Positions 15,733 to 24,307 of a DNA stretch of 30,135 bases are shown here, in pieces. The position numbers and the translations under genes were made by a program. This DNA is from DASPOJ01 sp049790315 (GTDB lineage Bacteria; Acidobacteriota; Terriglobia; Acidiferrales; UBA7541): NCBI GenBank assembly GCA_049790315.1, contig JBAQYV010000087.1:1-30135 (forward strand), in the 5' to 3' direction. The notes under the pieces were generated by a model. That model was not told the DNA's origin and ran no database searches. It worked only from the letters and a program-made list of their open reading frames with translations. The number at the start of each line of letters is the position of its first letter. The first letter of the stretch is position 1.

Positions 15733-17076
15733 CTACTGCCTCTTTTGCATCTGGCGTTGCAAAGCCAGAATTCGTTGCCGCGCCTGGAAATCCTGCGTGT
15801 CGTGGCTTCCCTGGTCGAGGTCAAGATATTTCTGGTAGGCGGCAATCGCCTCCGGCTTGCGAGCCAGTTTATCGTAACAGGTGCCGCGGACAAACCAAGC
15901 GATGGGCTTGAGCGGCTCGCGCGCGGAGAGCAGATCGAGTGTCGCGAGCGCCGAGGGGCAATCGCCGCCGAGATAGTAAGCGTCGACGAGATCGCGAAGC
16001 GGATCGACAGCGGCGCCGTCAATCGAGAGAGATTTGTTTAGCGCGGCGGTGGATTCGGGAAACTGGCGCAGCTCAAGCAGCGAACGGCCCAGCCACGCGT
16101 AAAGCTCGGGATCGGCGGGCGAAAGTGGAATGGCTTGTTGCAAAGTTGCGGCGGCGTCCTTCCAATGACTCTGCTGCATATAGATGCCGGCGCGCATCTT
16201 AAGGCTGTTCGCATCCGGAGCGGCTCCGGCTTGGGCGAGGTCGAGTTCGGCGAGAGCGGCGTCGAACTGGTTGGTCTGCATGAGGGCATAGGCGCGGTCC
16301 TCGTGCGCGGCGCGGTCGGCGGGCTGCAACTTCAGATACACGTTTAGAACGTCAGCGGCATCGCTGTATTTTTTTTGCGCTTCGAGGGATTGCGCGAGTC
16401 CTAGCTGGGCCGGCGCCGAATTGGCTTTGAGTGCGACGGCGCGACGAAATTCGGCTTCGGCTTCGGCCGAGCGATTCAGGCGCACAAGGGCGCGCGCGAG
16501 GCCGAATGCGATTTCGTAATCGTTGGGGGCGAGGAGCGCGGCTTTTTGATATTGCACGACGGCTTCATCGAGTTTGCCGGCGTGTTCGAGCGCGAGTCCG
16601 TAGAGGAAACGCGGGCGGCTTTCGGTGGGCGTGAGCTCGGCGGCGTGGGCGAAGGCGGTTGCGGCAGACGCCGGGTCGGAATCGAGAAGAAGCAGGCCGA
16701 GGTTCAGGTGCGCTTCGGCCATTTTGGGATTGATCGCGATAGCAAGCTCGAATTCGGATTTGGCATCGTCGTCGTGTTTCAACTGCGCGTCGGCGTAACC
16801 GAGCTCGAAATGCGCGTATTCCGAATCGGGATAGCGGACGAGATATTCCTGGAGCAGCGGGATGGCAGCGGCGAAATCGCCGTGCGTGGTGTCGTCCTGC
16901 GCTTGCTGCAATACCGAGCCGAGTGGATCGGTGTGCGTGCGCGGGGACGAGGATTTTGGGGCGGGTTGCGGCGCGGCCGGAGTCTGCGCGGGCGCGCTTT
17001 GCGCAGATTGAGCCGCGACGATCGAAGCGGGACAGATTGCGGCAATCAGTAAAATCGCGGCGCGAGGAATCTTCAT
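15733..17076 (-). CDS. Secreted TPR-repeat protein
   Basis: 447 aa with a signal peptide (residues 1-22, ending IVAAQ) and a Pro/Ala/Ser linker (about 23-50). About ten tetratricopeptide-type repeats fill the rest (about 55-435); typical units read AEAHLNLGLLLLDSDPASAA and AWFVRGTCYDKLARKPEAIAAYQKYL. It is probably a periplasmic or outer-membrane-associated scaffold. It leads a minus-strand operon followed at 1 bp by two unknown secreted proteins and then an SprT-like protein. The uvrA stop lies 85 bp upstream, so uvrA read-through is possible. No specific role can be assigned. Confidence 0.9.
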   Translation of the reverse strand: MKIPRAAILLIAAICPASIVAAQSAQSAPAQTPAAPQPAPKSSSPRTHTDPLGSVLQQAQDDTTHGDFAAAIPLLQEYLVRYPDSEYAHFELGYADAQLKHDDDAKSEFELAIAINPKMAEAHLNLGLLLLDSDPASAATAFAHAAELTPTESRPRFLYGLALEHAGKLDEAVVQYQKAALLAPNDYEIAFGLARALVRLNRSAEAEAEFRRAVALKANSAPAQLGLAQSLEAQKKYSDAADVLNVYLKLQPADRAAHEDRAYALMQTNQFDAALAELDLAQAGAAPDANSLKMRAGIYMQQSHWKDAAATLQQAIPLSPADPELYAWLGRSLLELRQFPESTAALNKSLSIDGAAVDPLRDLVDAYYLGGDCPSALATLDLLSAREPLKPIAWFVRGTCYDKLARKPEAIAAYQKYLDLDQGSHDTQDFQARQRILALQRQMQKRQ

Positions 17077-17161
17077 TGAGGTGGCTTCATTCGCGTTGGT
17101 TCATTCCCAAAACCGCATTCGCTTACCGTGATTCATTATCAGATGGATTCGTTGCTTGCGA

Positions 17162-20100
17162 TCATTTTTTGCGAGCCTGGCGGGCAACGGTCTTTTTAAC
17201 GCGCGCTGAAGCTCTCTCGACGGGTGAAGCGGGGGGCGGCACGATAGCGCCATGGCCATTATGTCCGTTGTGTCCATTGTGGCTTTCCGCGAGAACGCGC
17301 GCGAGAAACCGGCCGGTGTGCGAATGCGGATTGCGCGCGACTTGTTCGGGCGTGCCTGTGGCGACGATGCGGCCACCGCGCTCGCCGCCTTCGGGGCCCA
17401 GATCGATCACCCAATCGGCGGATTTGATTACATCGAGATTGTGTTCGATCACGAAAAGGGAAGCGCCGGTTTCGAGAAGTTTGCGGAAAACGATCAGTAG
17501 TTTCTGAATATCGTCGAAGTGCAGGCCGGTGGTGGGCTCATCGAGAATATAAAGGACACCCTGGTTTGCCTGGCGCGCGAGATGCGCGGCGAGTTTCAGG
17601 CGCTGCGATTCGCCGCCGGAGAGAGTGGTGGCGGATTGGCCCAAACGCAGATAGCCGAGGCCGACTTCATCGAGCACTTTCAGGCGCGAGACGATGCGCG
17701 GCAAGCCCGCGAAAAATCCCAGCGCTTCGCGCACGGTTAGTTGCAAAACTTCGTGAATGTTTTTTTCGCGGAAGCGCACTTCGAGAACGCCGCTTTTGAA
17801 ACGCGTGCCGCGGCATTCTTCGCAGACCAGCTCGACGTCGGCGAGAAACTGCATTTCGACAGTGACAGTGCCATCGCCCTGGCAGGCTTCGCAGCGGCCG
17901 CCGGGAATGTTGAATGAAAAATGCCCGGGACCGTAGCCGCGCTTTTTGGCTTCGGGCGTGCGCGCGAACACATCGCGAATGGCGTCGAAGGCTTTCAGAT
18001 ACGTGGCTGGATTCGAGCGCGGGGTGCGGCCGATGGGGGATTGGTCAACGAGCACGACTTCTTTGATCAGCGCGTCACCTTCGATGCGATCGTAGGAATC
18101 GCGCAGCACCTTCGGGCCTTCGTCCTGGATCACGGGGCCGTTTCGGCGCGCTTCGAGCGCACGGAACAGAACATCGTGGACAAGAGTGGATTTTCCCGAG
18201 CCTGAAACGCCGGTGATGGCGACGAGGCTGCCGAGCGGAATCGTTAAATCCAGATTTTGCAAATTGTGTGCGCGTGCGCCGAAGACGCGCAGAAAACGGC
18301 CATTCGGTTTGCGGCGCATCGTGGGCGTGGGAATGCGCAGTTCGCCGGATAAATATTTCGCTGTGAGTGAGTGATCGTGCCCGGCGCCGAGCTTGGCGAT
18401 GGTGCCGGCGAAAACGATGCGTCCGCCATGCTCGCCTGCGCCGGGGCCGAGATCGAGAAGATAATCGGCAGCGTTAATCGTGTCGGGATCGTGCTCGACG
18501 ACGAGGATCGTGTTGCCCAGGTCGCGCAGGCTTTTCAGAATCGAAATCAACCGATGCGTGTCGCGCGGATGAAGGCCGATGGAAGGTTCGTCGAGAAGAT
18601 AGAGCGCGCCGACCAAGCGCGAGCCAAGCGAGGTGGCGAGTTGAATGCGCTGCGCTTCGCCGCCGGACAGCGTGGAGGTGAGGCGATCGAGCGTGAGGTA
18701 GTCGAGGCCGACTTCGTCGAGATACGCGAGGCGATGGCGAATTTCCTCGAGGATTTTGTCGGCGATGTGCGCTTCGGCGGGGCCGAGCTCGATGGCGCCG
18801 AAAAACTGGCGCGCTTCGCTTACCGTCATCGCGCAAACTTCGTGAATCGGAGCGCCGGCCAGACGCACGGCGCGCGCTTCGGGACGCAGGCGAGTGCCGT
18901 TGCATTCCGGGCATGTGGCGTAACCGCGATACCGGCTGAGAAAAACGCGCACATGCAATTTATATTTTTTCCGCTCGAGCCACTGGAAAAATCCTTGCAC
19001 GCCGATGTAGCCGGCTTTTTTGTCGCCGGCCACGATGGCTTCGCGCTGCGCGACGGTAAGGTCGCGATAGGGAACGTCAAGCGGAATATCGTGCGCGCGC
19101 GCGTATTTTTTAAGATCATTCCACGGGCCGCGATAGCGAGGTTTCGTCCACGGATCAACGGGGCAGTCATTGATGGTTTTGCCGCGGTCGGGAATCACGA
19201 GATCGATATCGAAATCGATCGTGTTGCCGAAACCCTGGCAACGCGGGCATGCGCCGTAAGGATTGTTGAACGAGAAAAGGCGCGGCTCCGGCTCGGCATA
19301 AATGGCGCCGCACTTTTTGCACTCGAAGCGCTCGCTGAAGACGACGCGCTCGGGTTCGCCGCCCTCGACGGCGGGCAGAAATTCCAGAAGCGTTTCGCCT
19401 TTGCCTTCGCGATAGCAGATCTCCACGGAATCGACGAGGCGCGAACGCACGTCGGGGGAAACCGAGAGTCGATCCACGAGGACATAGACGGGCTTCGTGA
19501 AATCGATATCGAGGAGCGTTTCGGGAGAAGAGAATTCGTGCACGCGGCCGTTTTGGTAAAGGCGATTGAAGCCGCGCTTTTGCACGGCGGCGAGCGCTTC
19601 ACGGAGCGCGTCGCTTACCGGCGCGGGCGCCGGCGATTGCGGCTGCGCTTTAGCACGCGAACGTTTTGCCGCCGCGGCCGGGGGCGCGGCGATTTGGAGC
19701 GCGTAGAGAACGTAGAAGCGCCGGCCTTCGGGAAATTGCAGAACGCGCGCGACAATTTCGTCAATCGAATCGCGGCGCACACGCTCGCCGCAGCGGGTGC
19801 AGAAAGTGCGGCCGGCGCGCGCGTACAGTAGACGCAAATAATCGTAAATTTCCGTGGCTGTCGCTACAGTTGAACGCGGATTGCGCGTGGAATTTCGCTG
19901 GCGGATCGCGATGGCCGGAGCGATGCCGGTGATCTCATCGACATCGGGCTTTTCGATGCGTTCGAGGAATTGGCGCGCGTAAGCGGAAAGCGATTCAAGA
20001 TAGCGGCGCTGGCCTTCGGCATAGATCGTATCGAAAGCGAGCGACGATTTTCCGGAACCGGAGACGCCGGTGACGACCGTTATGGCGTTATGCGGAATCT

Positions 20101-20209
20101 CGCAACTGACGTTTTTGAGGTTGTGGACGCGGGCGCCGCGTACCCGCAGGACGTCCTGCTCGACTGGTGGCGCGATTTCCGGGACTGGCACCGTGTTTGG
20201 CGATTTCAC
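17162..20209 (-). CDS. uvrA: Excinuclease ABC subunit A
   Basis: About 1015 aa from the GTG at 20209, which has GGGAG 8 nt upstream. The frame stays open to 20503, through a MITE, but that part is not UvrA. UvrA is the damage-sensing ATPase of nucleotide excision repair. Visible in order are Walker A GVSGSGKSSLAFDTIYAEGQ, CKKCGAIY...CPRCQGFG (zinc module), TLSGGEAQRIQLATSLGSRL (signature), LYLLDEPSIGLHPRD (Walker B), the second Walker A GVSGSGKSTLVHDVL, CEACQGDG...CEECRGTRF (zinc finger), TLSGGESQRLKLAAHLA and LYILDEPTTGLHFDD. It is longer than the usual 940 aa because of an Ala/Pro/Lys-rich insert (AAPPAAAAKRSRAKAQ) in the first half and a C-terminal tail with HNG repeats and basic residues. 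Both are likely flexible. Confidence 0.97.
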   Translation of the reverse strand: MKSPNTVPVPEIAPPVEQDVLRVRGARVHNLKNVSCEIPHNAITVVTGVSGSGKSSLAFDTIYAEGQRRYLESLSAYARQFLERIEKPDVDEITGIAPAIAIRQRNSTRNPRSTVATATEIYDYLRLLYARAGRTFCTRCGERVRRDSIDEIVARVLQFPEGRRFYVLYALQIAAPPAAAAKRSRAKAQPQSPAPAPVSDALREALAAVQKRGFNRLYQNGRVHEFSSPETLLDIDFTKPVYVLVDRLSVSPDVRSRLVDSVEICYREGKGETLLEFLPAVEGGEPERVVFSERFECKKCGAIYAEPEPRLFSFNNPYGACPRCQGFGNTIDFDIDLVIPDRGKTINDCPVDPWTKPRYRGPWNDLKKYARAHDIPLDVPYRDLTVAQREAIVAGDKKAGYIGVQGFFQWLERKKYKLHVRVFLSRYRGYATCPECNGTRLRPEARAVRLAGAPIHEVCAMTVSEARQFFGAIELGPAEAHIADKILEEIRHRLAYLDEVGLDYLTLDRLTSTLSGGEAQRIQLATSLGSRLVGALYLLDEPSIGLHPRDTHRLISILKSLRDLGNTILVVEHDPDTINAADYLLDLGPGAGEHGGRIVFAGTIAKLGAGHDHSLTAKYLSGELRIPTPTMRRKPNGRFLRVFGARAHNLQNLDLTIPLGSLVAITGVSGSGKSTLVHDVLFRALEARRNGPVIQDEGPKVLRDSYDRIEGDALIKEVVLVDQSPIGRTPRSNPATYLKAFDAIRDVFARTPEAKKRGYGPGHFSFNIPGGRCEACQGDGTVTVEMQFLADVELVCEECRGTRFKSGVLEVRFREKNIHEVLQLTVREALGFFAGLPRIVSRLKVLDEVGLGYLRLGQSATTLSGGESQRLKLAAHLARQANQGVLYILDEPTTGLHFDDIQKLLIVFRKLLETGASLFVIEHNLDVIKSADWVIDLGPEGGERGGRIVATGTPEQVARNPHSHTGRFLARVLAESHNGHNGHNGHGAIVPPPASPVERASARVKKTVARQARKK
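17249..17281 (-). repeat. HNG codon repeat in the uvrA tail
   Basis: A 9-bp tandem unit encodes HNG three times followed by HG, just after the conserved UvrA core. The histidines could bind metal, or this may be a simple slippage tract. It sits between the ATPase core and a basic tail. Confidence 0.8.
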
Positions 20210-20301
20210 CCGCACAGCTCCCACAGGCGCGTCCGAAGCGCTCTGCTTAAACAAACAATTATACGTCGGCGGGCGCGACGCGGCAATTGGGCTGAAAGCG
20301 G

Positions 20302-20520
20302 GGTAGTGGGCCAATTGCGTGTTGCCGAGTCGCGTCCATCCGACGCTGCGCGTTACGCCGCGATGCTGGCGAGCATCTTCGCCGGCACAAAATCGTAAAG
20401 ATAACGCAGAGTAGCAGAGAGCACGGAGATACGCAGAGAAAGGCCACGGAACTTGCGTCGGAGAGTATGGCGACCCTCCTGGCCCGACCGCTGTCAGCAA
20501 CACAAGGTTAGCCCACTACC
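20302..20520 (+). mobile_element. MITE copy 1 (219 bp) with 8-bp target duplication
   Basis: The ends are GGTAGTGGGCCAA and TTAGCCCACTACC, an imperfect terminal inverted repeat (12 of 13 identical) with further matches (GTGTTGC) inside. The insert is flanked by a perfect direct duplication GAAAGCGG (20294-20301 and 20521-20528). There is no transposase. The interior has repeated GCAGAG/ACGCAGAG words. A second copy at 24308 is the same length and differs at about 12 positions (about 94-95 percent identity) without indels. It sits about 93 bp upstream of the uvrA start. An 8-bp duplication and GG-ending termini are compatible with several transposase families (for example ISL3, IS256 or IS1595), but the source is unknown. 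Confidence 0.92.
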
Positions 20521-20541
20521 GAAAGCGGCCTAAGCGATTGG

Positions 20542-20844
20542 CTAATTGGAATATTTCTGGAGGCCGCAATTCAGGCATTGGCGGGCGAAAACGTTGTGGT
20601 AGCGCGGCGACGCGAAAAACTTCTCTGCGCATCGCGGGCAGCGGAAATTCTGCAAGCGAATGGCGGTAACGAAGAAAACCACGACCCAGAGACTTTCCAA
20701 CACGAGACAGGTTATGAAGTTGCGGCGGATGGCGGCGCTGAAGCAAATGGACGCGACGATGATCGAAAGTTCGACGACGAATGCAAACAAGAATTGGCTA
20801 CTGAGCTTCTTGCACGCTTCCCATTGCTGGCTGTAATCGCTCAT
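20542..20844 (-). CDS. Small membrane protein with C-terminal zinc ribbon
   Basis: 100 aa from the ATG at 20844 (MSDYSQQWEACKK); an in-frame extension to 20970 overlaps deoB and is not credible. Two hydrophobic helices (about residues 18-38 and 44-63) are followed by a zinc-ribbon-like module, CPRC at about 70-73 and CLNC at about 90-93. The cysteine spacing suggests zinc binding on the cytoplasmic side. No family name is recognised. It is divergent from deoB across 116 bp and lies next to the right end of MITE copy 1, 21 bp from its stop. The duplication itself is outside the gene. Confidence 0.75.
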   Translation of the reverse strand: MSDYSQQWEACKKLSSQFLFAFVVELSIIVASICFSAAIRRNFITCLVLESLWVVVFFVTAIRLQNFRCPRCAEKFFASPRYHNVFARQCLNCGLQKYSN

Positions 20845-20960
20845 CGGTTCGGATCGCCGGCTTAAGAAATGCCGGCGCCTATCATATTGTGTGGCCTTCG
20901 CGCGAGCAATCCAGCCTGGGGAGAATGTGATAGATTCGATAGTCGAAAGGATTATCGCGG

Positions 20961-22142
20961 GTGAATTCATTCGATCGCATCATTTGGATTGTGCTGGACA
21001 GCGTGGGAATTGGCGCGCTGCCCGACGCCGTCGATTACGGCGACGTGGGGCGCAACACGCTCGGCCACGTGGCGGAATCGCGGCCACTGCACCTGGATAA
21101 TCTTGTGCGCTTAGGCCTCGCGAACATCGCGCCGCTCGATCATTTGACGCCGCCCGCGCCACCTATCGGATGCTACGGCAAGGGCGCGACGCACTCGCCC
21201 GGAAAAGACACCACCACAGGTCACTGGGAAATGGCGGGAATTTGGTTGGCGCAGGCGTTTCCCGTTTACAAGCATGGATTTCCGCCGGAAGTCATGGAGC
21301 CTTTCGAGCGCGCCATCGGGCGCAAAACGCTGGGCAATAAGCCGGCGTCGGGCACGGAAATTATCAAAGAACTGGGCGAAGAGCACATGCGCACGGGATT
21401 TCCCATCGTGTACACGTCGGGCGACAGCGTGTTTCAGATCGCGACGCACGAGGACGTGATTCCGATCGCGGAACTTTATCGCATGTGCGAGATCGCGCGG
21501 AAAATTCTGGATGGGCCGAATCGCGTGGGGCGCGTGATCGCGCGGCCGTTCACGGGAACGCCGGGGAATTTTCGCCGCACGGAGCGGCGACACGATTACG
21601 CCGTGCAACCGCCGCGGCCCATGCTGCTGGACGTGCTCAGCGACCTGAAGGTGCCGGTGTTCGGCATCGGGAAGATCCATGACATTTACGATGGGCGCGG
21701 CGTGGAGCAATACGTGACGACAAAAAATAATCTGGATGGCATGGACAAATTGACGCTGGAACTGACGCGGCAGGAACACGGACTGATTTTCTGCAACCTT
21801 GTGGATTTCGATATGTTGTACGGGCATCGTAAAGACGTGGAGGGTTTCGCGCGATCGCTCGAAGAATTCGATGTTGCGCTGGGCAAGTTGCTGCCGTGGT
21901 TGCGGCCGCGCGATCTTCTGATGCTTACGGCCGATCACGGATGCGATCCCGATCCGCGCTGGCCCACCACGGATCATTCGCGCGAGTATGTGCCGATCGT
22001 GACGTTCAGTTCGGCGGGAAAGCGCGGCATTGCGCTGGGCGTGCGCGATACGCTGGCGGACATGGGCCAAACCGTGGCGCAGAATTTCGGCGGCGCCATT
22101 CCGCACGGCACTACCTTTCTACCTCTTCTATCCGATAATTAA
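20961..22142 (+). CDS. deoB: Phosphopentomutase
   Basis: 393 aa from the GTG at 20961, with AAAGG about 10 nt upstream. It interconverts ribose (or deoxyribose) 1-phosphate and 5-phosphate in nucleoside salvage, as a binuclear-Mn2+ alkaline-phosphatase-superfamily enzyme. Motifs are IWIVLDSVGIGALPDA (metal Asp), DYGDVGRNTLGHVA, SPGKDTTTGHWEMAG (with the phosphorylated Thr region), GIGKIHDIYDGRG, NLVDFDMLYGHRKD and LTADHGCDPDPRWPTTDHSREYVP. The last two carry metal-binding Asp and His residues. The length matches the shorter Gram-positive-type DeoB. No other deo genes are nearby, so it is a stand-alone salvage gene here. Confidence 0.97.
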   Translation: MNSFDRIIWIVLDSVGIGALPDAVDYGDVGRNTLGHVAESRPLHLDNLVRLGLANIAPLDHLTPPAPPIGCYGKGATHSPGKDTTTGHWEMAGIWLAQAFPVYKHGFPPEVMEPFERAIGRKTLGNKPASGTEIIKELGEEHMRTGFPIVYTSGDSVFQIATHEDVIPIAELYRMCEIARKILDGPNRVGRVIARPFTGTPGNFRRTERRHDYAVQPPRPMLLDVLSDLKVPVFGIGKIHDIYDGRGVEQYVTTKNNLDGMDKLTLELTRQEHGLIFCNLVDFDMLYGHRKDVEGFARSLEEFDVALGKLLPWLRPRDLLMLTADHGCDPDPRWPTTDHSREYVPIVTFSSAGKRGIALGVRDTLADMGQTVAQNFGGAIPHGTTFLPLLSDN

Positions 22143-22151
22143 ATTTAATTA
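22136..22151. repeat. 16-bp AT palindrome at the deoB stop
   Basis: TAATTAAATTTAATTA is perfectly palindromic and includes the deoB stop codon. It sits in the 48-bp gap between converging deoB and the VWA gene. It may act in bidirectional termination or be a protein-binding site. It stands out in a high-GC region. Confidence 0.5.
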
Positions 22152-22190
22152 ACTTGCGCCGGGCCGAATAGCGGCTCGCAGAGATTCGCG

Positions 22191-23210
22191 TCAGTCCGCG
22201 GGCGAGGCCTTCTGCGAGAAATAGCCGGAGCGCGTACGCACGGTGAGTTTGCCCATGCCCTTGGGCGGAAAAACTTGCACCGTCACGGTGCGGAATGAGC
22301 CATCCTGCGTGGTATTGGTGGGATAGTAGGCCAGCGTGTATTGATTGCGGATGTCGTGCGCGATCTGAGTGCAGATGGCTTCGGTATCGCCGACATCCTC
22401 GGGGAAGAACGCGGCGCCGCCGGTGGCATCGGCGAGTTGCTGCAAAACGCGCTGCGCGTGGCGGACCTTGGCGCGCGTCATGTCATCTTTGCCGAACAGA
22501 CCGATCGCGTAGATGATGGCGTCTGAGTGCTGCGCTTCGTTGATGGTGTCCTGCAAACTGTGATGACTGAAGTCGTCGTCGCCGTCAGTGATCAGCAGCA
22601 AAACTTTCTTGTCTTTGTGACCCTTTTTCAGGTGATCGAGCGAACCGATGATCGCGTCGTAGAGCGCGGTGAGTCCACGCGCGTCGATGCGCTCAAGGGC
22701 TTCTTTCATCTCGTCGATGTTGCTGGTGAAATCGTGTTCGGTGTCGAGGTAATAGTCGTCGTTGAAATTGACGACGAAAGCTTCGTCCTGCGGGTTGGAC
22801 GTTTGGACGAAGGTAAGGGCCGCGGCGTTCACCTGCGGCCGCTTATCGCGCATGCTGCCGCTATTGTCGATCACGAGGCCGACGCTTACGGGCACGTCCT
22901 CCTGCTTGAAGAGCGACAGTGTTTGCTCGACCTTGTCTTCATACACGCGGAAATCATCCTTTTGCAGACCGGGCACGAACACGCCGCGATCGTTAAAAAC
23001 CGACGCGTGCAGAACAACCAGGCTGACGTTGCTCTGAATCGCATAGCCGCCCTTGCTGTTTGGCTGAGTGCTTTGTGCGCCTGTCGCGCCTGGCGGAGGC
23101 GGCGGTGCGGGAGTTTGATCGAGGCCCTGGGGGCGAGCCCAGGCAATCGAAACGGCGGCAAGAACGGTAAGAAGCAGCGTGCAAATCAGACGAGCGCGGC
23201 CTCCGCTCAT
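22191..23210 (-). CDS. Secreted VWA-domain protein, acidobacterial VWFA-related family
   Basis: 339 aa from the ATG at 23210; upstream frame was rejected because it runs into the neighbouring gene. A signal peptide (about 6-27) is followed by a Pro-rich linker and a short beta domain (about 60-105, GLQKDDFRVYEDKVEQ). The von Willebrand factor A domain follows (about 108-300) with the MIDAS motif DNSGS at 115-119, a Thr in the GLTALYDAI region and LLITDGDDD. The C-terminal beta segment ends in TRSGYFSQ. The DxSxS/T/D set suggests metal-dependent ligand binding. The gene is 7 bp downstream of a related gene, so the two form an operon. The ligand is unknown. Confidence 0.92.
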   Translation of the reverse strand: MSGGRARLICTLLLTVLAAVSIAWARPQGLDQTPAPPPPPGATGAQSTQPNSKGGYAIQSNVSLVVLHASVFNDRGVFVPGLQKDDFRVYEDKVEQTLSLFKQEDVPVSVGLVIDNSGSMRDKRPQVNAAALTFVQTSNPQDEAFVVNFNDDYYLDTEHDFTSNIDEMKEALERIDARGLTALYDAIIGSLDHLKKGHKDKKVLLLITDGDDDFSHHSLQDTINEAQHSDAIIYAIGLFGKDDMTRAKVRHAQRVLQQLADATGGAAFFPEDVGDTEAICTQIAHDIRNQYTLAYYPTNTTQDGSFRTVTVQVFPPKGMGKLTVRTRSGYFSQKASPAD

Positions 23211-23217
23211 TTGGCGG

Positions 23218-24198
23218 TTACTGGGCCGGTGCGAAATATCCGGTTTTAGCGTAGACGCTGAGAGGAGGCAGACCCCTGGGCGGAGTGAGTTTGACCTTAA
23301 TCTTGCGCCACGTGCCGTCGCGGTTGCCGTTGCTTGGTCTGTAGGCCACCACATATTGGTTGCGAAGCTCCATTCCAATTTTCGCCGCGATGTCCGGCAA
23401 ATCGTTCAAGTTGGTGACCGGAAAAACCCGGCCTCCGCTCATCTCCGTCAACTCATTCAACAGCGACGGCCCTTGCATTTCCTCCGGAGTGCGGCTGCGC
23501 ACGTCCATCGGATCGAAAATGCCGACGGCATAGAGCTGACAATCGGCTTCTCTCAAGAAGCTTTTGATGTCGCTCTCGTTGTACCGGCTATGATTATCGC
23601 CTCCATCCGATATGATGAGCAAGGCGCGCTTGGCGTTGCGTGCACCCCTCATCTCCGACAATCCCAGGTAGATGGCATCGAGCAGGGCGGTGCGGCCGCG
23701 CGCCGCGGTGAACATCATTCGGCTTTGCAATTCATCCACGCTGGAAGTGAACGGGCTGGTAAGTTCGGCGCGATCGTTGAAGCTGACCAGGAAAAATTCG
23801 TCCAGCGGATTCGCGGTGTGGAAGAATTGCACCGCGGCTTCGCGGGCCTTGTCCACTTTGTCGGACATGCTTCCGCTCATATCGAAAATCACGCCGATGG
23901 AAATCGGGACGTCTTCGCTCGAGAAGTTAACGATTTCCTGTTCGACTCCATCTTCGTATACGTGGAAATTTTCTTTCTCGAGGCCCGTCACGAGTCGATC
24001 GAAGGGATCGGTGACGGTGACGTTCACGAGCGCGAGATCGACGTCGACCTTGATCTCTTTAGCTTTGGTGACCGGTGTCGCGGGAGGCGGCGCCGGTTTT
24101 TCAGGGCCGGTGACTTGCGCATACGCCGGCAGCACTGCAAAGGCACACACCACCAGAAATAACGCGCAAAAGTTGCCAGAACGTCCGTGTGGCTTCAC
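23218..24198 (-). CDS. Secreted VWA-domain protein, acidobacterial VWFA-related family
   Basis: 326 aa if it begins at the GTG at 24198, which follows AGGAGG by only 4 nt. A GTG at 24225 is a second option. The signal peptide ends near AYAQ (about residue 28). A linker and a short beta domain (GLEKENFHVYEDGVEQ, about 72-88) precede the VWA domain with MIDAS DMSGS at 106-110, a Thr in RGRTALLDAIYLG and LIISDGGDN. The end reads VYAKTGYFAP, matching the downstream paralogue. Both are likely from one duplication and are probably co-transcribed. MITE copy 2 lies 110 bp upstream of this start. Function beyond metal-dependent adhesion is not known. Confidence 0.92.
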   Translation of the reverse strand: MKPHGRSGNFCALFLVVCAFAVLPAYAQVTGPEKPAPPPATPVTKAKEIKVDVDLALVNVTVTDPFDRLVTGLEKENFHVYEDGVEQEIVNFSSEDVPISIGVIFDMSGSMSDKVDKAREAAVQFFHTANPLDEFFLVSFNDRAELTSPFTSSVDELQSRMMFTAARGRTALLDAIYLGLSEMRGARNAKRALLIISDGGDNHSRYNESDIKSFLREADCQLYAVGIFDPMDVRSRTPEEMQGPSLLNELTEMSGGRVFPVTNLNDLPDIAAKIGMELRNQYVVAYRPSNGNRDGTWRKIKVKLTPPRGLPPLSVYAKTGYFAPAQ

Positions 24199-24307
24199 TG
24201 CGCCTCCTACTTGGATCCGATCCACCCGACCGGCTGAGGCGTCGCTTCGTGGCTATCTTGAAGGATTCTACCACGGGACTTCGCCAGCGCAAGGCCGCGC
24301 GCCGGCG

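Noticed and set aside
18371..19831. 486-codon open frame antisense to uvrA
   Set aside because: Lies wholly within UvrA domains on the other strand; composition is that of a shadow frame.
20210..20503. N-terminal extension of UvrA through the MITE
   Set aside because: This part is MITE and flank sequence, not UvrA; the GTG at 20209 has a ribosome site and the family start follows.
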